Shown here one piece after another: positions 47,847 to 57,668 of a stretch of 64,000 bases of DNA; within the stretch, counting starts at the first letter, position 1, and each line of letters opens with the position of its first letter. The DNA is from Bordetella genomosp. 13 (GTDB lineage: Bacteria; Pseudomonadota; Gammaproteobacteria; Burkholderiales; Burkholderiaceae_B): assembly GCF_002119665.1 (NCBI RefSeq), contig NZ_CP021111.1, forward strand, positions 4,774,001-4,838,000, written 5' to 3'. Both the position numbers and the translations under genes were made by a program. The notes beneath the pieces are model-generated. The model did no database searches and had not been told where the DNA came from. It saw only the letters and a list, made by a program, of their open reading frames with translations.

Positions 47847-49096
47847 GCGTGACCATCCAGGGGTAAATCGAAGCGGATGCGGGTGCCTCCTCCCTCAGCC
47901 GCCGTAAGGGTCATCTCGCCGCCCAGCTGTTCCACCGTGGCATGCGACAGCGCCAGGCCCACGCCCAGTCCCTGCGGCTTGCCGCTGTGGAACAGGCCCG
48001 TGGCCGGCAGCAGCGGGCGCTCCGGGTCCATGCCCAGGCCGTGGTCGCGCACCTCTCCGCGCAGCGTACCCGCTTGATATTCCAAGTGTAGTTCCACCCG
48101 CGGATCGCCCACTTCCTCGCCGGCGTCGGCGGCATTGTTCAGCAGCGCCTGTATCAGGTGCGCGATGGCCGGATCGACGCGCAGCGACGTGGGCAGCGTG
48201 CCCGTGCGGCTCAGTTCGATGGTGGGCCGCACCAGCTTCCACTGGCTGACCACGCGCACCAGGTCGACCCGGCTGGGCACGGCCAGGTTGCGGATGCGCT
48301 CGCGGCACAGCGCCAGCAGCTGGCTCAGCGTGGCCACGTCGTTGCGCATCTCTTCGGTATCGGCCTGCACGGCGATCTCGTCGGCCAGCAGCGTCATGGT
48401 GGCCAGCGGCGTGTTGAGGTCGTGCGCCATGGCCGCGGCATGGGTGGCCAGCGCCACGATGCCCTCGTTGCGGGTGAAGCGTTCGCGCAGCGCGGCCAGC
48501 TCGCGCTCGCGGCTGCGCAGCCCGGCGGCGAGCCGCGTCAGGAAATAGAACACCACGCCCGCCGAGATGAGGAAGTTGGCGGCGATGCCCCATAGCAGCA
48601 GCACACGGCTGTCATGCGGGCTGTCCAGCGGCTGGCCGAACACGGCCGACACCGCGTATCCCGCCACGCTGGCCAGGGCCGCGGCGAACGCCCATTTTGG
48701 CGGCAGCGCCAGCGCGGCCAGCGCGATCAGCACCAGGAACAGCAGGCCGAACGGATTGTGGATGCCGCCGCTCCAGCCCACCATCCACGCCAGCACCGCG
48801 ATGTCCACCAGCAGGTGCAGGAAGGCCACGCCGGGCGAGAGTTCTTCGCTGCGCGGCGGCCGCAAGGTGGCATACAGGTTGAAGACCACCAGGAAGGCCA
48901 CGCCGCCCCACAGCGGGCCGAGTGGAAGCGACACGTCCAGCGGCCCGCTGGCCACCAGCACGGTCGCCGCCTGTCCTGCGATGGCAACCCAGCGCAGGCT
49001 GCACAGCGTGCGCAGGAAGGAATTGGCGGAACTACCGGAAGACATGTCGGACGGAAGCGAAAACGGGGCGCGCGGCATGCGCGCGCGACCCGTCAT
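47843..49096 (-). CDS. regB: Redox sensor histidine kinase RegB/PrrB family
   Basis: 417-residue kinase with about six membrane segments (residues 30-190), the quinone-pocket motif GGIHNPFGLLF between segments, an H-box MAHDLNTPLATMTLL and HATPase motifs (NNAADAGEE, DHGLGMD, GLGVGLALSHATV). A cysteine in LLALCRERIRNL occupies the place of the redox-active cysteine of RegB. Start uncertain: ATGs at 49096, 49078 and 49045 are in frame and none has a strong ribosome site; the conserved region begins after 49045. Confidence 0.88.
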   Translation of the reverse strand: MTGRARMPRAPFSLPSDMSSGSSANSFLRTLCSLRWVAIAGQAATVLVASGPLDVSLPLGPLWGGVAFLVVFNLYATLRPPRSEELSPGVAFLHLLVDIAVLAWMVGWSGGIHNPFGLLFLVLIALAALALPPKWAFAAALASVAGYAVSAVFGQPLDSPHDSRVLLLWGIAANFLISAGVVFYFLTRLAAGLRSRERELAALRERFTRNEGIVALATHAAAMAHDLNTPLATMTLLADEIAVQADTEEMRNDVATLSQLLALCRERIRNLAVPSRVDLVRVVSQWKLVRPTIELSRTGTLPTSLRVDPAIAHLIQALLNNAADAGEEVGDPRVELHLEYQAGTLRGEVRDHGLGMDPERPLLPATGLFHSGKPQGLGVGLALSHATVEQLGGEMTLTAAEGGGTRIRFDLPLDGHA

Positions 49097-49146
49097 TGTA
49101 TGGTGAATCCCGCCCCCGTCCGGGGCGGCCCGCCCTGCCCGGCAGC

Positions 49147-50313
49147 CTACGAAGCCAGCGCGCGCATCTCGGCGTACAGGTCGGCCTTGCCTTCGAAACC
49201 GATGCCGGGCAGCTCGGGCAGGCGCACGATGCTGTTCTCGACTTTCACGCCGTCCGGGAAGCCGCCGTAGGGCTGGAACAGGTCGGGATAGGATTCGTTG
49301 CCGCCCAGGCCCAGGCCGGCCGCGATGGCCAGCGACATCTGGTGGCCGCCGTGCGGCACGCAGCGCGAGGCCGACCAGCCGTATTCCTTCAGCATGTCCA
49401 GCGTGCGCAGGTACTCGACGAGGCCATAGCTGAGCGCGCAGTCGAACTGCAGCCAGTCGCGGTCGGGGCGCATGCCGCCGTAGCGAATCAGGTTGCGCGC
49501 GTCCTGCATCGAGAACAGGTTCTCGCCCGTAGCCATGGGCTTGTCGTAATGATTGGCCAGCTCGGCCTGCAGCTCGTAGTCCAGGGGATCGCCGGCTTCT
49601 TCGTACCAGAACAGGTCGTACTGCGACAGTTCGCGGGCATAGGCGATGGCGGTCTGCAGGTCGAAGCGGCCATTGGCATCCACACACAGGCGCTGGCCCG
49701 GGCCCAGCAGCTTCAGCACCGCCTCGATGCGCTTGCAGTCTTCGGCCAGCGAGGCGCCGCCGATCTTCTTCTTTACCACCGAATAGCCGCGGTCCAGGTA
49801 GCTCTGCATCTCGCGCTGCAGGCCTTCCAGGCCCTGGCCCGGCCAGTAATAGCCGCCGGCGGCATAGACGAACACGTCGCGGTTCGGCGTGCCGTTGCCG
49901 TAGCGCTCGGCCAGCAGCTGGTACAGCGGCTTGTTCTCGATCTTGGCCACGGCATCCCACACGGCCATGTCGATGGTGCCCACGGCCACCGAGCGCTCGC
50001 CGTGGCCGCCGGGCTTCTCGTTGGTCATCATGGTGTTCCAGATCTTGTGCGGATCCAGGTTGTCGCGCTCGCTGTCCAGCAGGCTGTCGGCCGCGGCCTC
50101 GAGCACGCGCGGACGGAAGCGTTCGCGGATCAACGCGCCCTGGCCGTAGCGGCCGTTGGAGTTGAAGCCGTAGCCGATCACCGGCTTGCCATCGCGCACC
50201 ACGTCAGTCACCACGGCGACGAGGCTGAGCGTCATCTTGGAGAAATCGATGTACGCGTTGCGGATGTTGGACTTGATGGGGCGGGTGGATTCGACGATGT
50301 CGACGATTTTCAT
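49147..50313 (-). CDS. tarD: D(-)-tartrate dehydratase
   Basis: 388-residue enolase-superfamily dehydratase that converts D-tartrate to oxaloacetate. It matches the characterised Bradyrhizobium enzyme closely: K183 (VVKKKIGG), metal ligands D212, E238 and E264 (VDANGRF, WYEEAGDP, ATGENLFS) and H321 (CVPHGGHQM) sit one residue before the known K184, D213, E239, E265 and H322. It is divergent from a LysR gene across 156 bases, probably its regulator. No tartrate transporter is adjacent. Another acid sugar is possible but less likely. Confidence 0.85.
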   Translation of the reverse strand: MKIVDIVESTRPIKSNIRNAYIDFSKMTLSLVAVVTDVVRDGKPVIGYGFNSNGRYGQGALIRERFRPRVLEAAADSLLDSERDNLDPHKIWNTMMTNEKPGGHGERSVAVGTIDMAVWDAVAKIENKPLYQLLAERYGNGTPNRDVFVYAAGGYYWPGQGLEGLQREMQSYLDRGYSVVKKKIGGASLAEDCKRIEAVLKLLGPGQRLCVDANGRFDLQTAIAYARELSQYDLFWYEEAGDPLDYELQAELANHYDKPMATGENLFSMQDARNLIRYGGMRPDRDWLQFDCALSYGLVEYLRTLDMLKEYGWSASRCVPHGGHQMSLAIAAGLGLGGNESYPDLFQPYGGFPDGVKVENSIVRLPELPGIGFEGKADLYAEMRALAS

Positions 50314-50469
50314 GGCGGGCGGGTCCGGTTGAGAAAGCGGCGTGCGCTGATGGAAGCGCCGGGCATTGCGCATGCGCGCCGGCTGATGCACTGGTGTGTA
50401 TAGTGGCCCATCGGCGGGCCGACGGCCAATGCCGCTTTTCTCTACTTTCATGCTTTGCGTGCATAGACC

Positions 50470-51378
50470 ATGAATCTCTCCTGGCTGGAGGACTTCCTGG
50501 CCCTGGCGGCCACCGGCAGCTTCTCGCGCGCCGCCGAGGCGCGCCACATGACGCAGCCGGCATTCAGCCGGCGCATCCGCGCGCTGGAGGAATGGCTGGG
50601 GGTAGTGCTGATGGACCGGGGCACGCATCCGGCCACGCTGACCGAGACCGGCGCGTGGTTCCTGAACGTGGCGCGCGAGATCCTGGCGCGCGTCGAGCGC
50701 GTGCCGGACGAGGCCCGCGCGGTGGACGCCGCCAACTCGGCCACGCTGCGTTTCGCCGCGACGCACGCGCTGTCGCTCACCTTCGTGCCGCAATGGCTGC
50801 GCAGCCTGGAATCGCGCACTTCCGTCGGCCCGATCCAGCTGACTTCCGACGTGCTGCAGCAGTGCGAAGGATGGATGCAGAACGGCCGCGTGCAGTTCCT
50901 GCTGTGCCATTTCCACGCGGATGTGCCGGGGCGCCTGTCGCCGCAGGACTACCCCTCGGTCCAGGTGGGCGCCGATGTCCTGATGCCGGTGTGCGCGCCC
51001 AGCCGCGCGGGCAGGCCGCGCTGGAACCTGGCCGCGGCCCGGCGTGGCGCGCCCCTGCCCGTGCTGGCCTACAGCGCCGAATCCGGATTGGGCAGGCTGT
51101 TGCGCGGCGTGTGCGGCGATACGCTGGAGCGGGCCGGCGGCAGCCCGGTGTTCACGGCGCACCTGGCCACGGTGCTCAAGAGCATGGCGCTGGACGGACG
51201 CGGCATCGCGTGGCTGCCGGAGAGTCTCATCGGCGACGAACTCGCCGCCGGGCGGCTGGTGAACGCGGGGCCGGAGGAACTGCACATCCCGCTGGAGATC
51301 AGGCTGTATCGGCGCGCGGCGCCGGATACGGCGACGGCCGAGGCGTTCTGGGCCGCGGCAGCGGCAACCACGGGCTGA
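50470..51378 (+). CDS. LysR-family transcriptional regulator
   Basis: 302-residue LysR protein with the helix-turn-helix WLEDFLALAATGSFSRAAE, HMTQPAFSRRIRALEEWLG and a C-terminal effector domain. Being divergent from the tartrate dehydratase gene, it probably activates or represses it in response to tartrate or a related acid. The 156-base gap contains a palindromic GCGCATGCGC and a TATAGT sequence suited to a -10 element for this gene. Confidence 0.85.
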   Translation: MNLSWLEDFLALAATGSFSRAAEARHMTQPAFSRRIRALEEWLGVVLMDRGTHPATLTETGAWFLNVAREILARVERVPDEARAVDAANSATLRFAATHALSLTFVPQWLRSLESRTSVGPIQLTSDVLQQCEGWMQNGRVQFLLCHFHADVPGRLSPQDYPSVQVGADVLMPVCAPSRAGRPRWNLAAARRGAPLPVLAYSAESGLGRLLRGVCGDTLERAGGSPVFTAHLATVLKSMALDGRGIAWLPESLIGDELAAGRLVNAGPEELHIPLEIRLYRRAAPDTATAEAFWAAAAATTG

Positions 51379-51483
51379 AGCGCTGAAGCGCGCGGCCGGC
51401 GGCACGCGGCCGGGCCGCGCGTTGGCAAGCGGTGCAAGTCGGCCCGGCCGCGCATCGTCCGGCGGGGATGCAGGCAGCTCTGG

Positions 51484-52482
51484 CTACGAGGCCGGATAGG
51501 GATGCAGGCAGGCCAGATGCCGGTCGCCTTCCAGCCGCTGCGGCGGATCGACCTCGACGCACTGCGCATCCGCGCGGGTGCAGCGCGTGCGGAACCGACA
51601 CCCCGAAGGCAGGCTGGCCGGGCTGGGGATCTCTCCCTGCAGGCTGACCGAAAGCGGCGCATCGAATCTGGGAAACGCGTTCATCAAGGCGCGGGTGTAG
51701 GGATGTCGCGGGGCCCGCAGCACCTCGCGCGTCGGCCCCATTTCCATGATGCGTCCCAGATACATCACGGCCACGTGTTCGCACAGATAGCCCGCCACGC
51801 CTAGGTCGTGCGTGACGAACACCAGCGCGATGCCCTGCTCTCGCTGCAGGTCGCGCAAGAGGTTCAGCAGCTGCGCCTGCACGGACACGTCCAGCCCGGC
51901 CACCGACTCGTCGGCCACGATGACGCGCGGCTCGCAGGCCAGCGCCCGCGCCACGGCCACGCGCCGGACCTGGCCGCCCGACAGTTCCGAAGGATAGCGT
52001 TGCGCCGTGCCCGCCGGCAGGCCCACCTGGCGCAGCAGCTCTTCCACGCGTGCCGTCACCTGCTGCGGCGCGCGCAGCTTGTGCAGCCGTATCGGTTCGG
52101 CCAGCAGGGCCGCCACGGTCATGCGCGGATTGAGCGAGCCGCGCGCGTCCTGGTAGATGTAGGCCACGTCGCGCGCGAAGCGGCGCCGGGCCTCGGCGTC
52201 CAGGCGGTCGAGCTCGGCGCCTTCGGTCAACACGCGCCCGTTGGTAGGAGCCTCCAGCCCCAGCATGACGCGCACCAGCGTCGACTTGCCCGACCCGCTT
52301 TCGCCCACCAGCGCCAGCGACTGGCCAGGATGCAGGGTCAGGCGGATACCATCGAGCGCGCGCAGGCTGCGCCGGCCGCCATCGATGGAGAAACGCTTCT
52401 CCACGTCCAGCAGCGAGAACAGCGGCTGCGCGCCGCCGCGGGATGCGGCCATCAGGGCCGGGACGTCCAGGTTGGCATTCAT
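51484..52482 (-). CDS. Peptide-type ABC transporter ATP-binding protein (DppF/OppF-like)
   Basis: 332-residue ATPase with Walker A GESGSGKSTLVRVM, signature LSGGQVRRVAVARAL and Walker B VIVADESVAGLD. The C-terminal oligopeptide/dipeptide domain (GCRFRTRCTRADAQC) carries the cysteine motif typical of DppF/OppF. Last gene of the transporter operon; 27 bases separate it from the DppD-like gene. Confidence 0.9.
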   Translation of the reverse strand: MNANLDVPALMAASRGGAQPLFSLLDVEKRFSIDGGRRSLRALDGIRLTLHPGQSLALVGESGSGKSTLVRVMLGLEAPTNGRVLTEGAELDRLDAEARRRFARDVAYIYQDARGSLNPRMTVAALLAEPIRLHKLRAPQQVTARVEELLRQVGLPAGTAQRYPSELSGGQVRRVAVARALACEPRVIVADESVAGLDVSVQAQLLNLLRDLQREQGIALVFVTHDLGVAGYLCEHVAVMYLGRIMEMGPTREVLRAPRHPYTRALMNAFPRFDAPLSVSLQGEIPSPASLPSGCRFRTRCTRADAQCVEVDPPQRLEGDRHLACLHPYPAS

Positions 52483-52509
52483 GTCGGATTCCTGTGGCGA
52501 CGTGCGGGT

Positions 52510-53448
52510 TCAGGCGTGCCAGCAGGCCAGCGTGACCTCGCCCTGCTGCCGTTGCGGCGGGCGCTCGCCGCAGCGTGCGGTGGCGTGCGCGCAGCGCGGC
52601 GCGAAACGGCACCCTGGCGGCATGCCGGACAAGGCCGGCACCACGCCCGGTATGGGCTGCAGCCGCTCGGCGTTGAACTCGATCGCGCTGGCGCGCAGGC
52701 CGCGCGTGTAGGGATGGCGCGGGTTGCCCAGCACCTCGCCGCACGGGCCCTGCTCGACGATCTGCCCGCCGTACATCACGGCCACGCGATCGGCCACCTG
52801 CGTGGCCAGCGCAAGGTCGTGCAGCACGAAGACGGCCGAGGCTCCCAGCGCGCGCACCCGCTCCAGGATCAGCGACATGATCTGCGCCTGGATGGTCACG
52901 TCCAGCGCGCTGGTGGGTTCGTCGGCGATCAGCAGGCGAGGCTCGCAGGCCAGCGCAATGGCGATCATCACGCGCTGCTGCATGCCGCCCGACAGTTCGT
53001 GCGGATAGGCCGCCAGGCGAGCCTGCGGGTCGGCGATGCCCACGCTGTCCAGCAGCTCGATGGCGCGCGCGCGACAGGCGTCGCGCGACAGTCCGCGATG
53101 GCGGCGCAGCGGCTCAGACAGGTGCGCCAGCACGGTGTAGCAGGGGTTCAAGGCGGCCGAGGCATCCTGGAAGACGAGGCCCATGCGCGTGCCTCGCAGC
53201 CCGCGCAGCATGCGCTCCGGCGCATGCGCGACATCGTCGCCGCCCACTTCCAGGCGGCCTTCCAGTTCGACCTCGGGCGGACGCAGCAGACCCATCGCCG
53301 CGAAGGCCAGCGTCGACTTGCCCGCGCCCGATTCGCCGATCAGCGCCAGCGTCGCGCCCTCGGGCAGCCGTATGCTGACGTCGTCGAGCACGGCCATGCC
53401 CTTGCGGCGCAGCGTGAAGCGGTCCACGTGCATCATGTCCGGGCTCAT
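52510..53448 (-). CDS. Peptide-type ABC transporter ATP-binding protein (DppD/OppD-like)
   Basis: 312-residue partner ATPase: Walker [17 protein letters not shown], signature [15 protein letters not shown], Walker [14 protein letters not shown], and a C-terminal cysteine motif ([17 protein letters not shown]) that may bind an iron-sulfur cluster in this family. The ATG at 53448 is one base after the permease stop and has GGGAG seven bases upstream; extending to 53481 overlaps the permease gene. Confidence 0.9.
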   Translation of the reverse strand: MSPDMMHVDRFTLRRKGMAVLDDVSIRLPEGATLALIGESGAGKSTLAFAAMGLLRPPEVELEGRLEVGGDDVAHAPERMLRGLRGTRMGLVFQDASAALNPCYTVLAHLSEPLRRHRGLSRDACRARAIELLDSVGIADPQARLAAYPHELSGGMQQRVMIAIALACEPRLLIADEPTSALDVTIQAQIMSLILERVRALGASAVFVLHDLALATQVADRVAVMYGGQIVEQGPCGEVLGNPRHPYTRGLRASAIEFNAERLQPIPGVVPALSGMPPGCRFAPRCAHATARCGERPPQRQQGEVTLACWHA

Positions 53449-53449
53449 C

Positions 53450-54331
53450 TCAACGCTCCCGTGTGCGCGGATCCAGCGCATCGCGCAGGCCTTCGGCCAG
53501 CAGGTTCAGGCCGACCAGCAGGATTGCCAGCGCCAGCCCCGGCGCGCCGGACATCCACGGCGCCATCATCACGAAACCCCTGCCCTCGGCGATCATCAGG
53601 CCCCAGTCGGGCGCGGGAGGCGCCACGCCCAGGCCCAGGAACGACAGTCCCGATCCCAGCAGAATGGCGATGGAAATGCGCATGCCCGCCTGGATGAGAA
53701 TGGGAGAGGCGATGTTGGGCAGAATGTGGCGCAGGATCACGTCGCGTTCCGGCACGCCCATCAGCCGCGCCGCCTCGACATAGGGGCGCGACTTGATCTG
53801 CAGCACGTCGGCGCGCACCATGCGCGCGAAGGGGCCGACGAAGGACAATGCCAGCGCATAGATGACATTGGCCATGCCCAGCCCGAAGACGGCCATGAAG
53901 GCCATCGCCATGATCAGCTCCGGAAAGGCCAGCAGGCCGTCGACGACCCGCATCAAGGTCCACTCGGTGCGCCCGCCGCGCAGGCCGGCGTAGATGCCCA
54001 GCGGCACCCCGACCAGCAGGCCGAGCGCCACCGAGGCGACGCCCACCCACAACGCCGAGCGCGCGCCATACAGCAGGCGCGAGTAGATGTCTTGCCCGAA
54101 CGAGTCAGTGCCCAGCCAGTGCCGCGCGGACGGTCCCTGCATCATCGCCATGATGTCCTGCTCGGTGGGCGGATACGGCGCGATGAGCGGCGCACACACG
54201 GCCATCAGCACGAACAGCAGCACGATGGCGCCGCCCGCCATCGCCTTGCGCTGCCGCCGCAGCAGGCGCCAGCCGCGCAGCAGACTCGACGGCGCGGCCG
54301 GCGCGCCCACGACGGAGGGATCAGCGGCCAT
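53450..54331 (-). CDS. Peptide-type ABC transporter permease (DppC-like)
   Basis: 293-residue inner membrane permease with an N-terminal OppC-type segment, the PLIAPYPPTEQD periplasmic stretch and the cytoplasmic EAA loop (EAARLMGVPERDVILRHILPN). Six membrane helices are expected. The ATG at 54331 overlaps the end of the DppB-like gene by 11 bases with GAGG nine bases upstream. Confidence 0.9.
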   Translation of the reverse strand: MAADPSVVGAPAAPSSLLRGWRLLRRQRKAMAGGAIVLLFVLMAVCAPLIAPYPPTEQDIMAMMQGPSARHWLGTDSFGQDIYSRLLYGARSALWVGVASVALGLLVGVPLGIYAGLRGGRTEWTLMRVVDGLLAFPELIMAMAFMAVFGLGMANVIYALALSFVGPFARMVRADVLQIKSRPYVEAARLMGVPERDVILRHILPNIASPILIQAGMRISIAILLGSGLSFLGLGVAPPAPDWGLMIAEGRGFVMMAPWMSGAPGLALAILLVGLNLLAEGLRDALDPRTRER

Positions 54332-55307
54332 GTTTGCGCAACCTCGGATCCAGCAGTGCATAAGTACGGTCGACCATGAAGTTGACCCCGATGAATAGCA
54401 GCGCGGTGATCATGATGCCGGCCTGCACGACACCGTATTCGCGCGTCTGTACCGCGGTGGTGATCATCATGCCCAGGCCGGGCAGCGTGAAGACGACTTC
54501 GGTCATCACCGCACCGCGCAGCATGCCGCCCAGCTGCAGGCCGATCACCGTCACCAGCGGCATCAGCACGTTGCGCATGCCGTGCACCCACACGACGCGC
54601 CATGCGGGTTCGCCGCGCGCCCGGGCCGCCATCATGTAGGGTTGGTCCAGCACTTCCAACAGGCTGGTCCGCGTGACCGAGGCGATGAGTCCCATGTACC
54701 AGGCGCCCAGGGTGACGGCGGGCAGCGCCAGGTGCCACAGGCCCGTGACCGGGTCTTCCCAGGGCGAGACATAGCCCATGGACGGAAACCAGCCCAGCGA
54801 CACGCTGAACAGCCATATCAGCACCACGCCCAGGTAGAAGCTGGGAAACGCATTGCCGCCCACCGCGACGCCGCTGGTCGCCAGGTCGATCCAGCTGTTG
54901 CGCCGCAGGGCCGCCGCGACGCCCAGCGGAATGCCGGCCGCCAGCGCGATCAGCAGAGACAGCCCCGCCAGCGTCAGCGTGACGGGCAGCGCCTGGAAGA
55001 TCGCCTGCTCGAAGATGTCCTGGCGGCTGACGTACGACAGGCCCCAGTCGCCCTGCACGAAGTCGGCCAGCCAGCGGCCGTACTGCACGGGCAGCGGCTG
55101 GTCCAGGCCCAGGTCGCGATACAGCTTGTCGTAGGACTCTTTCGAGAAGTCCGAGCCCAGCATCACCGTCACCGGATCGCCGGGCGTGGCCTTCAGGAAC
55201 GCGAAGCTGATGACCGAGACCACCAGGAGCACCAGCGCCGTCTGCGCCAAGGCGCCCGCGGTCTGGCCCAGCCAGCCCGCGCGCGACAGGGGCGATGCGA
55301 CGGCCAT
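54321..55307 (-). CDS. Peptide-type ABC transporter permease (DppB-like)
   Basis: 328-residue permease with the conserved N-terminal ATPGDPVTVMLG, the LDQPLPVQYGRWLADF segment and the EAA loop (MAARARGEPAWRVVWVHGMRN). It pairs with the DppC-like protein to form the channel. It begins one base after the binding-protein stop codon. Confidence 0.9.
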   Translation of the reverse strand: MAVASPLSRAGWLGQTAGALAQTALVLLVVSVISFAFLKATPGDPVTVMLGSDFSKESYDKLYRDLGLDQPLPVQYGRWLADFVQGDWGLSYVSRQDIFEQAIFQALPVTLTLAGLSLLIALAAGIPLGVAAALRRNSWIDLATSGVAVGGNAFPSFYLGVVLIWLFSVSLGWFPSMGYVSPWEDPVTGLWHLALPAVTLGAWYMGLIASVTRTSLLEVLDQPYMMAARARGEPAWRVVWVHGMRNVLMPLVTVIGLQLGGMLRGAVMTEVVFTLPGLGMMITTAVQTREYGVVQAGIMITALLFIGVNFMVDRTYALLDPRLRKHGR

Positions 55308-55308
55308 G

Positions 55309-56940
55309 TCAGGCCCGCCAGACGGTATGGAGATTCAGCAGGTCGGCAGGGATGTACTCGAAGCCGCTGACCTTCTTCGACAGAATCTTGAAGACCTTCA
55401 TGTGCGCCAGCACCGCCAGCGGCGCGTCGGCCATCAGCACGTCCTCGGCCTCGATGTACAGCTTGCGGCGCTGCGCGACGTCCATGGTCTGGCCGGCCGC
55501 GGCGGCCGCCTTGTCGAAGGCCGGGTTGCTGTAGCCCACGAAGTTCCAAGGCTTGCCGGTGGACCATTCCGGCGTGATGGTTTCGTCGGGATCCAGGTCG
55601 GCGATCCATGCTTCGTCGTAAAGATCGAAGTCGCCGGCATTGCGGCGCTGCGCCCACACGGCGCGGTCGACCAGCTCGATCTTCGGCTTGATGCCGATCT
55701 GCGCCAGCATGGGCGCGATCAACTGGGCGTTGCGCGTGCCCATGCCGCCCGACCCGGTGAAGCCGTCGGTGACGATGTACACGGGATTGAGCTCGCCCTG
55801 GTGGCGCGACTTGGCGCGCAGCGCCTTGGCCTTTTCCAGGTCGAAGAACTGGCCGCGGCCGCTCTTGGCGATGTTGGGGTCGTAGAACTCGGTCATCGGA
55901 GGCGAGATGCACGTGTACGCGGCAATGGCCTCGCCGAAGTAGCTTTGCTGCACGATCACGTTGCGGTCGATGGCGAACGACACCGCCTGGCGCAGCACCA
56001 GTTCATCGAACGGCGCGCGCTTGTTGTTCATGCCGAGGAACGAATAGTTGCCCTCGACCTGGCCATACACCTGCAGGTCCGAGCGCTGGCGCAGCTGCGG
56101 AATGAACTGGAACGGGCACACCGACAGGCCGTCGACCTGGCCCGACAGCAGCGCGGCCACGCCCGCGCTGGGCTCCTTCAGCAGGCGGATCACCACCTTG
56201 TCGAGATAAGGCTGTCCGGCCTCGAAATAATCGGGATTGCGCACCAGCTCGATGGAGTCGTTCTCTTTCCAGCTGACGAACTTGAAGGGCCCGGTGCCCA
56301 CCGGATTGCGGCCGAAGGCCTGGCCATGCTGCTCCACCGCGCGCTTGCTGACGATGGTTCCCGCGCGGCCGGTGCTGCCGGTCAGCGCCACGGGCAGGAA
56401 GGCGAAAGGCCGCTTGAAGCGCAGGCGCAGCGTCAGTTCGTCCACCACATCGATGCCGTCCAGGTCGGCGAACTTCCACGCATGCGGCGACTTCACCGCC
56501 GGGTCGGCCACGCGCGCCAGGCTCCATTTGACCGCCTCTGCATTGCACGGGTCGCCGTTGTGGAACTTCACGTTCGGGCGCAGCTTGAAGACGTGGGTCT
56601 TCTCGTCGACCATGTCCCAGCTCTGCGCCAGGTCCGGCGCGAAGCTGACGTTCTTGCCGTCGTACGCCACCTTCAGGATGCCGTTGAACACGTTGTTCAG
56701 CACCTTGATGGAGCCGCCCGACATGGTGAAGTGCGGATCCAGCGTATCGATCGCGTCGAGCCAGCCCAGCGTGATGGTGCCGCCCTTGCGCGGCGTAGAC
56801 TGGGCCATGGCGCTGCCCATGCCCAGCGATGACGCGGCGGCCAGGCCCACGCCCGCACCCACGGTCTTGAGGAAATCGCGGCGTTGGAACTTCGCGGCCA
56901 GGGCGGCAGCCAATTGCGACTTGTAATCCGGCGTGGTCAT
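55309..56940 (-). CDS. Peptide-type ABC transporter substrate-binding protein
   Basis: 543-residue family 5 binding protein (DppA/GsiB type). The N-terminus carries a twin-arginine motif (QRRDFLKTVG) before a hydrophobic stretch ending SAMAQ, so Tat export is likely. The fold signature FKLRPNVKFHNGDPCNAEAV and NPVGTGPFKFVSW are typical. The ligand could be a peptide, glutathione, or another compound such as an opine; sequence does not decide. The start overlaps the gntR stop codon (ATGA). Confidence 0.9.
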   Translation of the reverse strand: MTTPDYKSQLAAALAAKFQRRDFLKTVGAGVGLAAASSLGMGSAMAQSTPRKGGTITLGWLDAIDTLDPHFTMSGGSIKVLNNVFNGILKVAYDGKNVSFAPDLAQSWDMVDEKTHVFKLRPNVKFHNGDPCNAEAVKWSLARVADPAVKSPHAWKFADLDGIDVVDELTLRLRFKRPFAFLPVALTGSTGRAGTIVSKRAVEQHGQAFGRNPVGTGPFKFVSWKENDSIELVRNPDYFEAGQPYLDKVVIRLLKEPSAGVAALLSGQVDGLSVCPFQFIPQLRQRSDLQVYGQVEGNYSFLGMNNKRAPFDELVLRQAVSFAIDRNVIVQQSYFGEAIAAYTCISPPMTEFYDPNIAKSGRGQFFDLEKAKALRAKSRHQGELNPVYIVTDGFTGSGGMGTRNAQLIAPMLAQIGIKPKIELVDRAVWAQRRNAGDFDLYDEAWIADLDPDETITPEWSTGKPWNFVGYSNPAFDKAAAAAGQTMDVAQRRKLYIEAEDVLMADAPLAVLAHMKVFKILSKKVSGFEYIPADLLNLHTVWRA

Positions 56941-57668
56941 GCAGGAACTCCTTGCTTGGAGAAAGGGGATAGAGGCGCGAGGTCATCGACGGTGGCCAGC
57001 ACGTGCTGCCGCATGACGGCCTCGCCATGCGCGGGATCGCCACTTTTCAGGGCATCGATGAGGTTCAGGTGATGCTCCCGGGCGCCGGGGCGGCCGGATT
57101 CCTTGATCCAGGCCCGCATGTAGGGCTCGATCAGTGAATTGAGGCTGGCGATCTGGCGCAGCAGTCGCGGCTGGCGGCTGAGGCCGCAAAGATGTTCATG
57201 GAAAGCGCGATGGCTGCCTGTCCAATCGGGCAGGCTCTCCGCCAGGTCGTCCAGTCGCGACAGCTGCGCCTCGAGATCGCGCAGGATGGCCGGCGTCAGG
57301 CTCGGCATGGCCAGGCGCACCGCCAGGCCTTCCAGCACCGCGCGCATCTCGAAGACCTCGCGCATGGCGTCGATGTCCAGGCCGGACACGACGACGCCGC
57401 GGTTAGGCCGGATCGTCACCAGCCCCTCGGTCTCGAGACGGCGCAGGGCTTCGCGCACCGGCATGCGGCTGGTGCCGATCTGCGCGGCAATCGTCTCGGG
57501 CTTCAGGCGCATGCCGGCGGGATACTCCCCCAGCCGGATGGCGGTATGGATGTGCAGGTACGCGTCCGCTTCCGCGGTCGCGCCTTGCAGCGACGGCACA
57601 GACAGGTTCAGCATGGCCTGGATCAGTTGATACGTGGATACGGTTTGCTTGACGCTGAGCCTGTTCAA
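56937..57668 (-). CDS. GntR-family transcriptional regulator (FadR subfamily)
   Basis: 243-residue regulator: winged helix (LHIHTAIRLGEYPAGMRLKPE, GTSRMPVREALRRLETEGLV) and an all-helical FCD effector domain (about 110-230) with likely metal-binding histidines (HRAFHEHL, REHHLNL). The ATG at 57668 or an in-frame ATG at 57614 could be the start. It is the first gene of the transporter operon, so it controls its own level along with the importer. Confidence 0.88.
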   Translation of the reverse strand: MNRLSVKQTVSTYQLIQAMLNLSVPSLQGATAEADAYLHIHTAIRLGEYPAGMRLKPETIAAQIGTSRMPVREALRRLETEGLVTIRPNRGVVVSGLDIDAMREVFEMRAVLEGLAVRLAMPSLTPAILRDLEAQLSRLDDLAESLPDWTGSHRAFHEHLCGLSRQPRLLRQIASLNSLIEPYMRAWIKESGRPGAREHHLNLIDALKSGDPAHGEAVMRQHVLATVDDLAPLSPFSKQGVPA

